DNA of 64,000 bases from Isoetes taiwanensis (Eukaryota > Streptophyta > Lycopodiopsida > Isoetales > Isoetaceae), in contig JAJEKV010000033.1 in NCBI GenBank assembly GCA_021234155.1, positions 10,362,163 through 10,426,162 on the forward strand, given 5' to 3'. The translations under genes were made by a program, and so were the position numbers. Of the stretch, positions 48,428 to 57,963 are shown piece by piece (positions within the stretch are counted from its first letter, which is position 1; every line of letters begins with the position of its first letter). The notes under the pieces are model-generated. The model did no database searches. It worked only from the letters and a program-made list of their open reading frames with translations, and was not told the DNA's origin.

Positions 48428-48989
48428 CTGGACAAGGAATCACATAAAGAATATAGTGCTTTTACATACAATATAAACCAACTGAATCTTCAAATGTGCA
48501 AAAACTAAAGGAACATAATCATTGCAGAAGCAAATGGGAGACTTACTTTGGGAGACTTACCTGCATGATAAGAAAACAAAGAATTGAAATAAATGATGTT
48601 ATAAAATCTGAGTAGAAAAGGACATCAGCAGATTGAGCTCATTAACTATATATTGCCTCCTGATTTTGATACAAATCATAGACTTATGGAAAACTAAGTA
48701 ACTGGTCACAGCTCGGTTTTGCACTGCCGATCTTCAAAGAAACTTTCAGGCCTGCTGCTGTGCTCAATCCACCGCTCACCTATGTGTTCCTGATGCCAGA
48801 ATCATCGCCCAACAATCTTCCTGCCGTCTAAGAATCCTGTAGTAGACCAAGAATTACTATTCATTGGCCAAAAGTTCTGCTCCTATGTCTCTTAATAATA
48901 TTCCTTGCCTTTAATTAGATTATATAACTTATCATATGGATATTATCTATGGCCTTTTTGTACAAAATAGTCCGCCCCTTTTGCTTGAT

Positions 48990-50225
48990 TATTGATTCCC
49001 CTTGATATCTCTCCAATCAATGGTTCTCGACCCCATCCTATATATCACAACCTTGCCATAGTTCCACAACTTTGCCACATTTTGCCATGCCCCATAACCC
49101 TGGCGCCGTGGACCACTCCCCCGTGCTATGACTCCGTATCAGTCCATCCCTTCTCAAAAAGAGATCGTCCGCGATCGTCCAAGTACGTTCCAGTTTGGTC
49201 CATCCCTTCTCAAGGTGATTGTCCCATGTTCAACGTACATCTGGGAGTTCCTAGACCCTGCGAACTCAAGAATGGTTATAAGTTATTGTACTTCCACAGT
49301 ACCTTATACCCATTGGAACCTCCACGTCTCCATTCTTTTAACTCCTGCAAAACTCTAGAAACAGTTATGGATATCCTCGTACTTCCACAGTACGATATAT
49401 CCTTTGTACCTCCATGGTACGTTATTATCTTTCGTACCTCCATGGTACTACTTGATTGTATCGCCAGCACGATACAGTGTATCTCCAAGATACAGATGTA
49501 ACTTTGTCAATCCAATTGTGTTGCAATCACAATTACTAATCTTCCAAGAAGTTACATCTTATGCACTCTTGTTCAAGCCAATTGTGCTGCAGACACAACC
49601 ACTAATCTACCAAGAGGCATTTCCTATCTAGTATACCATGTTCAAGCCGGCTACGTTGCAATCGTAGTCACTAATCTACCATGGTATACACAACAAAAGT
49701 ATCTATCCTTTATTCCAAATAAAGAAATTCAACTTAGGAACTTTACCCATAAGCCTGCCCCATAGGTAACAATTTGAGATTCCGCATCCAAATTTTTGCG
49801 ACCATATCCTTGACAGCTTGTACGTAAAGTTTCCTCCCCAATGCTTAACGCTATGCAAACCTGCAAATAAGGTCAAGCGTTAATATAGATGACTTCCCAT
49901 GTGACGTTTCACATATTTATACGCCTATTTAAGTATAAATACATGACACGTCACTATGAATAATTAATGTGCCATTAATTATTCATAAGCTAAGGTTAGC
50001 TATGTTAATAATTAAATTATAAAGGTGGAAACCTAACCCAAAACCCTAATTCGAATTTAGGGCTTATCCTAATATTAAAAAGGGCTAAAATACCAAATTA
50101 GTTAATATTAACCAATCTAGAGCTGCCACCTGGCCCAAATCGATTGGGCAAGGGAGAGTTACTAATTTGGGACCCAAATTGGGGTTTTGTACCCCCATTT
50201 ACCCCAATTCGATTTGGGGCAATTG
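48990..50225. other. Dense array of short perfect hairpins
   Basis: Perfect stems of 4-14 bp with 1-12 nt loops follow one another with little space between them: for example 49288-49302, 49378-49394, 49406-49420, 49434-49448, 49457-49476, 49478-49494, then the three nested units to 49689, then 49899-49914, 49914-49941, 49956-49986 (14-bp stem, 3-nt loop), 49988-50001, 50044-50062, 50101-50112, 50133-50149, 50164-50180 and 50202-50219. Stem sequences differ from hairpin to hairpin. There is no long ORF, and the only recurring words are in loops or spacers. I do not know an element class that looks like this. Confidence 0.7.
49494..49689. repeat. Three tandem nested-hairpin units with covarying stems
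   Basis: Unit A 49494-49559, unit B 49561-49620, unit C 49631-49689. Outer stems are AGATGTAACTT/AAGTTACATCT, ATGCaCTCTT/AAGAGGCAT and GTATACCATG/CATGGTATAC. Inner stems are AATTGTG/CACAATT, TTGTG/CACAA and CTACG/CGTAG. Loops are TTGCAAT, CTGCAGA and TTGCAAT. The 5' spacer TTCAAGCC-like and 3' spacer ACTAATCTACCA-like are nearly invariant. Stems change sequence but keep pairing, while unpaired segments keep sequence. That is the signature of a conserved folded structure in RNA or single-stranded DNA. Confidence 0.85.
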
Positions 50226-50339
50226 GAGATGGAGGAGGAGATGCTGCCCAACCCTGAGATGCGGTTCGACCCTGTTCCAGCCAGAAGGATGGCGACCCAG
50301 AGGGATAGTGGAGATAGCTATGGTTCCGGTTAGTACATA

Positions 50340-51503
50340 GTTAGCTTAGTTGTGATTCTAGTAGGCTAGCGCCTCTGTCAGGCTTCTTTGCTTGTCTCTG
50401 ATGATGATTAACCCTTGTTTGATAGCTAGAACTGTTCTCAACTATTGATTATGCTCGGTGATGGATGGATGGATGTATCTTTGGTAGTATCTCTGTTAGT
50501 TCTTCCAGAAAGCAGGGATTACGGGGGTAGAGACCTCTGAGCCCATGTATTGTAGTATGCTTCTAGATAGAGCCCTGTATTATTCCCATTAGTTGCGGCC
50601 TATGCACAAGAGACCACCGGGCCGTGGATGCTATGGAATTGCTCAGCACCAGAGAAGGGACGCAGTGGTGAAGTGGGGGTGGGGCCTTGCACGAACATAA
50701 AAGGCTCCTGAGACTCCTACAGTGGGCTAGGCCCGATAGTCTGGCCACGAGGGCGGGTATGGGTCTGACACTCCCTGGGTGCAGAGATGTGGCCCGTATG
50801 GGGCATCCTGTACTTTGATGATAAAGTTAGGGGAGTAGGTCGGGTACGGATGCGGGGGTCGCTGATGCGGCACATATCCTCTAGCTCACCCATGGAACCG
50901 CTGCGATCCTGGAAGGGGACACTTCCCCAACCTGCCTCATCGGACCAGGGAGATGTAACCTGGAGTAGGCTCGAAGGGTGGTACCTTGAGCCTGCGTCTC
51001 CGAAAGGCTATAGTGATGCCATAGCATGATTCGACTCATCTGCAAAGTGTGCACAGGAGGGGTGGATGGAGTGGACAACCCTAGCCATCGTTTCTATGCC
51101 CAACGCCGGTTATACCTCTGCGGTGATCTCTTGAGACCGAGCCGTCAGTCCATCCTCACAGGAGTCTGAGCCGGGGTAGAACCTGGGGTTTGGGGTGTTT
51201 TCCTTAGGATCAGATGTATCTTCTTTTCTGTTATCATCAGTTGGATGGATGTGCCACCCTTCGTGGTGGATATTTATTATATGATTATGCTGTGTGCTAA
51301 CCTTGTATTCACGCTTCCGCGATATAGGAGTCCCATTGAAGGCGTGGGCTGAATGACACCTCCGTGTCCTTCACCCGGGCATCTTTTTATGGATGGCCCG
51401 AGTTAGACGGAGGGCCCTGCTCATGGTGCGCTGATTGCCATGGGAGGGGGAAGTCCCTGTATGTATACGTCCGGAGTGCCGATATGTTCAGGGAGCGTCA
51501 CAG
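50340..51503 (+). repeat. Isolated LTR (probably Ty3/gypsy type), left boundary approximate
   Basis: Ends in CA at 51502, directly followed by a primer-binding site. Composition is more GC-rich than the surroundings. It contains GATG tandem repeats (about 50,460-50,475), and no long ORF is present. No second LTR was found in the window and no gag-pol follows, so it is the 5' end of a truncated element or of one broken by later insertions. The left edge is a guess; the short frame at 50,229-50,333 may belong to it or to the flank. Confidence 0.55.
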
Positions 51504-51516
51504 TGGTATCAGAGCC
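51504..51516 (+). other. Primer-binding site, tRNA-iMet complementary
   Basis: TGGTATCAGAGCC is the canonical plant LTR-retrotransposon site complementary to the 3' end of initiator methionine tRNA. Its position one base after the LTR end (GTCACAG) fixes orientation as plus. Confidence 0.9.
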
Positions 51517-51950
51517 ATGATTTTGGTTGACCGGAATCATAGCACTGACCAAATTTCTAACCCGTTAGTTCGGTAGTTGAGTGGGAGTTTAAGCTAGTTG
51601 GACTGCCTAACTTCTCGGTGATTTAGTCTTGTGTTAGGTTGATGCGAAAAATTGTGAGACTTAGGAAAGTTAGGGCGATTTTGGAGGGAAAAAGTTGTGA
51701 CTAGAGGACCCAAGTTTAGATGGGCCATAACTTTTTGTAGGTAGCTCAGATGAAGGAAAAAATGGTTCCAATGGATCGGGCACCTTCCAAATACCCTAGG
51801 GGGCACGTTTCCCGAGGTCGAAATGGCAACCCCAAGGCGAAAAGTCAAAAGGGGTGCTGCTAGCGGATGAGGTGTTTCTTTTCAAAAGTTATTAGCGTAT
51901 AACGCTAACAGCGCCCCATATACGGTCCGCCGTATAAAAATACGCGTTTA
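51517..51950 (+). other. Degenerate internal region of the LTR element
   Basis: Non-coding sequence after the primer-binding site. A GGGCCATAACTTTTTGTAGG stretch is of the kind common in plant LTR elements. No gag motif was seen before the SINEs interrupt it. Near 51,890-51,910 TTAGCGTATAACGCTAA forms a 7-bp hairpin. Confidence 0.4.
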
Positions 51951-52058
51951 AAAAAAAAAAAAAAGTTCTTTCTTTTTCCCCCTATTTCAAACTCGTGACC
52001 TTCCACCTCCAACCCAACACTCTTTCCATTTTGCCAACTCTTTTTATGTGGGATATAT
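51951..52058 (-). mobile_element. tRNA-derived SINE with poly(T)-type tail
   Basis: Read on the minus strand, an A-box-like GAGTTGGCAAAATGG (inverse at 52027-52040) is followed about 30 nt later by a B-box-like GGTCACGAGTTTGAAA (inverse 51985-52000). A homopolymer ends it (A run on plus at about 51,950-51,964, so T on the sense strand). Box spacing fits a pol III promoter. Similarity to the neighbouring copy marks it as a family member. Confidence 0.55.
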
Positions 52059-52137
52059 ATGTTTTATCCCTTTGTTATACAGATCTAATGTTCTGTTTTA
52101 TCCAGCTAGCAGTTCTTTTAAGCAAAAGGTACATCAT

Positions 52138-52215
52138 GGGATTGAACCCCTAACCTTCTACACCAAATCCAACACCTTTACCAATGAGCCAACTTTTTTC
52201 TTGAAGGGATATAAC
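52138..52215 (-). mobile_element. Second SINE copy, tRNA-like head
   Basis: On the minus strand GTTGGCTCATTGG (A box, inverse 52181-52193) and GGGGTTCAATCCC (B box, inverse 52138-52150) are close to tRNA consensus. GTGTTGG and GAAGGT between the boxes also occur in the neighbouring SINE. It lacks a foldable acceptor stem, so it is not a functional tRNA gene. Confidence 0.55.
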
Positions 52216-52953
52216 CCTTTTCCTATATTTATAGTGCATCTATTCCATATTTAAATTAGAGGTGTGCCTTTGGTAAACCCACGTTGTGGAGGCAACAACT
52301 CCACCGGAGCAAGCTCTCTCGCCATAGCCGCCGGAGTAAGCAGTCTTGCCATAGCCACGGGAGTCGACCTCCCTCTGCCATAGACGACCGGATAACTGTT
52401 AACCATATGTAAAGCTAGTATCCCCTAGGAATAAACCGACCAAATGACACGACGTAATCTAGCAAGTCCGGCCAACTTGTTATGATAACATCAACTCACT
52501 TGGTGGGACTACTTCCGGAATTTAATTAACAACGACAGGGCAACTCTCTAGAATAGCAGCATGTGTTATATCCTTGGATATTCTTTAGGCGACGGCAATA
52601 ATGCCCAGTTATTGGCGTTCCTCGACTTATAACTTTAATTATTTTTTTCTTTGGTAGATGCCTTGATAACACAATTTCTTCGGGCCTTGCCATGATTCAA
52701 TCTATACTACATTCATATGCTTTATCTTAGACCTTATTCGATGTTATATACGTAATATGTTATAGACATAATTATAATTAACGTTGTCTCTCTCTACTGT
52801 CTAAACCTTGACTCAACTCATTTCCCAGAGAAAGGATCTCTTTTCGCCCAACCAACTTTCGCCATGCAAAGACCCTCTAAACCATGGGTAGCCTTAATCC
52901 TACCACACTTCACTATTTCTTCTCAATGGTCGTGGTTCTTTTTTGTGGACCGT
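52216..52953. other. Intergenic DNA, no gene seen
   Basis: Contains a diverged internal duplication around 52,300-52,390 (CTCTCGCCATAGCC..CCGGAGT / TCTTGCCATAGCCACGGGAGT / CTCTGCCATAGACGACCGGA). Nothing else was supported. Confidence 0.4.
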
Positions 52954-53351
52954 GGATAGGTTCAATAATGGACGCTTTATACCGGAATTTTGAATTGTAT
53001 GACCATATTTGCCGATAAAACGTAAAAAATCCTGAAGATTTTTGGCGCGACGGAAAACAACGGAACCTTTTGAAAATTTTTTGAAAACCATGAAAAAAAA
53101 AAAAAAAAAAAAAAATCACAGATTTGTGTTAAAGTATTTTCGCCCCTCAATCTTTTTCAGATCCCGTGTTCTTCGACGCGCAAAGTTTTTTTTTTTTTTT
53201 TTCCTCAAGTGCTGAAAAAACTTTCTGCAGACGCCTTTTTTTTTTTTTACCGGCGAGGTTTAAATACGTTAAATACGTATTTTACTAAAAAATACATATT
53301 TTTTGACTTTATACGTCATGAATTTGAATTTTGTACGTACAGAACCTATCC
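52954..53351. mobile_element. Short TIR element, copy 2
   Basis: Ends are GGATAGGTTC (52954-52963) and GAACCTATCC (53342-53351). Inward, TTTTGAATTGTATGAC on the left is the diverged inverse of the right end's GTC.TGAATTTGAATTTTG, so the TIR is longer than 10 bp. The right half matches copy 1 at 18.1-18.4 kb in order (CTTTC.GC.G..G.C, TTTTACTAAAA, TTTTTTGACTTTAT, TATCC.TGTTGTGG). It carries long A and T runs (about 53,093-53,115; 53,186-53,202; 53,237-53,250). No coding capacity. Confidence 0.65.
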
Positions 53352-53399
53352 CTGTTGTGGACCATTTTCCCAGACCACGATACAAACTCTGTAATACGT

Positions 53400-56300
53400 A
53401 GTGAACGCTTGTGTTAGAACCCCCACAACAATGTCATCCCTTATTCCAATCAATCCCGGGTACAAAACTTCAGTATTCTTTTGTGCCAAGCTTCACCGCA
53501 TATACAGCTGTAATTAATTATCTGCGCTACATGCCTGTCAGAGTGACAGCGGTCTACCCTCTTTTGGGGTTGTTCTTCCGTATAGTCCGATGGCCTCCAA
53601 CCATTATTTTAATGCCTAGACGTCTTTAAGTCTGCAAATGAATCTACATATTCCAGGGGATTATGTGAATATCCCAAAGGACAGTACCACCCCAAAGATC
53701 TCTCAAGATAGGCCTCCTCTATTAAGAGATCTTGTGTCCAAGTCTCTGGGGGTCCGTCATATGTCCCCATGGACGCTGCCCATATGGCATGACGTATAAG
53801 TGCTATCTACCTATATTTATTAAAATGTCCTTGGTGAATTCAATTCACCATGTTGTCCTACGACATGCAAATCTTCTTCCCTAAGCCATGCACCAAATCT
53901 TTAAAGAGTTTTCCGGCTCTTGCTGCCTTTCAAGCCACAGGTATACCTTTGCATCTTAGCAAAGACTCCTTCTCTTCTTCAATATGTTTTCTGCGTCTAT
54001 GATACGCCTGCCACAGCGTACACATTTCACCCTTTGGTTGTGACCTTTATTCCGTAGAGTCACTAATCCATTTACTCCTCTACGTATTCATTAATCGTCT
54101 TGTGGCTTCTAAGCCGCTATTATATGTTTCCTATATTCTTAACCCACCTATCATTGCGGGTTATGATTCAACGATGTCCTACATCCTAGAAATGTTAGTC
54201 ATTACATTTCTCTGTCATGATGTTATGCTGTTGTTCTGGCATTCCAAATGACTTGACAAGCGGGTGAGCCTTCGTATAAATCGTGAATTACCTGGAGTCA
54301 TCAAGGTGCCTGCCTGGTATTTTGTGAGCCTTTCTATAATTACCTATGTTTGAGATAACCCGGACTTGTATCCCCATTCCAGTCCTATATATCCTAACTT
54401 ACACCTCCATGTAACCCATGATGTTCACCAAGTGTCTATGCAAGATACATTTGGACTTCTAGCACGTAACTGCTATTTGCTACCTATCCTGGAATTGTAC
54501 TATTGTACTACTCAACCCTACTACCTTAAGCTTTATTCTATTGGCCGTTGACATTTATTTAAGTGCCAACTACCACATCATACCCTAGCATGCAACGGAT
54601 TGACGGTCTCTTGCACATTTCGAACGTATCTCCAGACCCTTCATCAATAACTTTAGGATACGCTCGTCTTTCTCTCCTTGTGTCGCCACCTACATTACCT
54701 CCCTAAGATGTTTATCGTATGTGTACATGGTATGTACATAATAAACATATCTCCACATCCCACAATGCTAGAGCTCTGCTCTAACTTAGTTAAACTATAA
54801 CCGTGGTAGTTCTTTCAAACAAACCCATTGCCTATGTACCTTTACGATGTGGCTTCGCCACCTATTTCCCAAATCGACAGGGGCCGACTCTATGTTGGAC
54901 TTGTATATGCTGCCTATATTTTGATAGGGTCCCTAGTTATTTCAACCATTCCTTTAGTGCCTTATGGTACTTTAACCCCGTACATAACCTATGATTTCCC
55001 CCACGGGATTATGCCATAATTTCGAAGGCTATTACCTCACATGCAGAGCTTTTCTAAAGGCTTCTTTTGCTAAGGATCCTTTGTGTTATATACCACCCAT
55101 GCTTAGTCACCATTAACCTAATTTCTTAAGTTATCGTGTCAACTTCAACTTTTGATTATTTCAAATGTGGTCGCCTTTGGCTCCCTCATAATGAAGCGGA
55201 GGCACTAAAACCTCCTGGTCTCTTAATAGGAAAACCCAATGTTTCGATCTTTGTTAGTAATCGCCATAACATTATCCGGTTCCTTACACTCTTAAGAGTT
55301 TCAAAGTCATAACCTCTAAGGGGTCTATGCCTCAAGGCAACGGATCCTCCAGCTTATATTTCAGTACCTATAACTCGTCGACTATATGGACTACTGGTCT
55401 ATATAATCTTAACCCTTCTGATCAATACACCTCGTCTTGATTTTATCGGGACTTGGAATTCCTATGTATTGGCCTCAACTCGGTTATCTCCAAAGGTATA
55501 ATCGTCAAAGTCATCGTACTCCTTCTTTTTTTTCTATCAGGGGGATGCGATATTTTATACATCTTTTTATCCCCAAAACCGAATAAATGCTCTCAGCTTA
55601 TAACAATGAAGTAATTCATTGGTATCTAGAACCTTTGAGTAGCTAAGCTCTCATTATCGGTTATTCCAACACCATTCCAACTATCCTCGTGATGTTTTTG
55701 AATATAACATCACCGTATATGCTGGACTTACTCTAGCTATTCTCACTCATTTAAACTCTTCTCATATCCCTTAGTACGACGTATCTAAGATAGTCAACTC
55801 CAACCATTGGGATAACTTGAATGCTTATCTCTGATAAGCATACCTAACCCTTAATATCTTCGTATATAAGCACATCATTATGCTCATTCTTTAAACCTTG
55901 TCAAGTAATATTTCACTCGCCTTGTATGAATATTCTACTATCTTTTAATATGATATACATCTGAATATCACAATCGACATCCTCGATATGATCACCACTA
56001 TAGTATTTGATACTACTAAATCCTTCCTATACCCAAGACTGCTACGTTGTTATTATATGATATAGTAACATGTGTGCACCAACCCTAAGTCTAGACTCAT
56101 ATGTAACTTGTTGGCATAGGCATCTTAGGTTCCTTGTGGACATGTTTGATCTCTAGTATAAGAACTCTTATCTTCATTACTTCCGTATTCATATGGAATG
56201 TGAACTAAAAGTTCTAGTATATATCCTATCTTCTTTTAGTTATGTTTTACTATTAAATGGTCCTAGTACACATATACCAACGCGGAGTTACTCCTCGGAA

Positions 56301-57270
56301 TACACACACGATACCAAGTCCAGAACACATCCTCCTTGGTGAGATGTTCATTGGGCGCCTACCTTGACTAGACTTTGGTATATTATAATTCCAAATGGAT
56401 ATTTGAAACGTTGTTTACAACATACTTTTGGATATTATTAAATTTTACATCACCTTTTGTATCATTAGTTGAAGGTTTTTCCTTCATGTTCCGGCTTCAC
56501 CAAAGATCCAACATACCTTGTAGAAATGCTTAAGCCTTACCAATTGTCGTTACATGGAAACTTTTCCACACTTTTCTCCCCTACTCTGCAATCGGCATCT
56601 CGATGTTCCCAGCGACATAACATGTGTCCATTTCCTTTTATACCATGCATAATGGTCAACCATTTCACCAACATCAAAATTATGACGAGGAAGTGGTTCT
56701 TCTTAGTCGGCTATAAGACGCCTTCATATTCACGCTTCGGGAAATCAACCTCTTTACCAAACACAATATATGTCATTTTATAATCCATAATTTATGGATC
56801 AACATCCTCATTGGACCTTTTGATCTACATTCTCAAAATACCTCAACATCAAGTAGAATGACATTCTATACCTTCACAATGTCCTTAGAAGGATATAGTA
56901 ATTCCCAAATAGAGCATATTTATAATGAAATTTTCCACCTTACTATAGTACCTCTTTAACGTGGTCTTGAATATATTTATAAACCACTTTCCAAATATAT
57001 TTTACAATATTTTGGTTTGGAATGTCAACAAAATTTGATAAATCCAAAAAAATTAGGTCCGTTTTTCAATGGAATGGATCAATTTCCTCCAAGATCCATC
57101 CAAAAAAGGATACCTTAAAACTCCTTATTCCCATCCTTCATAGACTTCTACTTCAAGTAAGAGCCCAGGACCTGCTTAACCACCATTATATAATAGCCTC
57201 AAGAAGCACCAGGCATGCTTTCTATGCTTCCGTCGTACCTGTGCCATGTCAATGTACGAATGTCTAGATA
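53400..57270. other. Hairpin-rich non-coding DNA, continuation of the array
   Basis: No coding domains on either strand. Perfect short hairpins recur: 53535-53549 (6-bp stem, GAG loop), 53832-53850 (9-bp stem, 1-nt loop), 53947-53964 (6 bp), 54053-54084 (7 bp), 54140-54163 (6 bp), 54173-54185 (5 bp), 54188-54211 (8 bp) and 54849-54861 (5 bp, TTC loop). The 54053-54084 loop contains CACTAATCCA, like the conserved spacer of the units at 49.5-49.7 kb. Density appears to fall after about 55 kb. It was probably joined to the 49.0-50.2 kb block before the LTR, SINE and TIR insertions. Confidence 0.5.
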
Positions 57271-57502
57271 TCTAATAAATGTATAGATATAACTAAGGAA
57301 TGGGAGAGGGGGGAGATGTACGAGCGCCAATTTTCTTGGAATTTTTGTCCTCTAGTGAATTTTTCTGTTAAGCCTTGTTTCTTGCTCGGTTTTTGAAAAT
57401 TCTGCCCTTCTAGCTCTTCATTCAATCGAGATTTCTGCTAGCCCTGTAGGGGCTAGCAATCTGAGCCTATTGCCATATGAATCCTCTTCAAATTATCTAC
57501 AA

Positions 57503-57811
57503 ATGGACACTAAAATCTTTGTAATTCTACAGGATAAAGGCAGACTAACTTGTGGATATCTGTGTGGATCTGCAACTCGACTCTGGCATTCTCTGATAAC
57601 AAATCATTTCTTCCCAGAGGAAAATTTTCATCCGGAATACACATTTGTTCCAAGCTGTGAGGAATTTGAGATCGAAATCATTCATTCTTGGTTGGAGGAA
57701 TTCATTGGAAACAAAAATACTGAAGCAACTGCTATACTAAGAGTAAATTGTGACTGGACAGATTCAAAATTGACAGTTAAATTGTATTCCGAGGCAGATC
57801 AAAGGCAATGA
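57503..57811 (+). CDS. Small ORF in LINE-C 5' region, unknown
   Basis: 102 codons from an ATG at 57503 to the stop at 57811. The protein-like composition is acidic, with a Trp/Phe-containing central part (for example FEIEIIHSWLEEFIG). No family was recognised. It lies 150 bp before ORF1 in the same orientation and could be an ORF0-like leader of the LINE, a captured host exon or chance. It is not needed to explain the LINE. Confidence 0.35.
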   Translation: MDTKIFVILQDKGRLTCGYLCGSATRLWHSLITNHFFPEENFHPEYTFVPSCEEFEIEIIHSWLEEFIGNKNTEATAILRVNCDWTDSKLTVKLYSEADQRQ

Positions 57812-57963
57812 AGAGTGCTTTCTTGAATCCTTAGTGATTGAGTTGATTTCCTTTCAATTGCCTCTCCCCTGCTGTTTCTTTTCCCCTTTTTCCTTTCAAA
57901 ATTTTCGCTCCCTCCTTTTGCTTCCTTCTCACGTGTCTCTGTTTTCTTCCCCTGATCTTTTTA

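Noticed and set aside
49288-49689. CRISPR array
   Set aside because: Repeats are not constant in sequence. The constant parts are short loops and spacers while stems vary, no cas genes are present, and the host is a plant.
52138-52215. Functional tRNA gene
   Set aside because: A and B boxes are present but no acceptor or anticodon stem could be folded; better explained as a SINE head.
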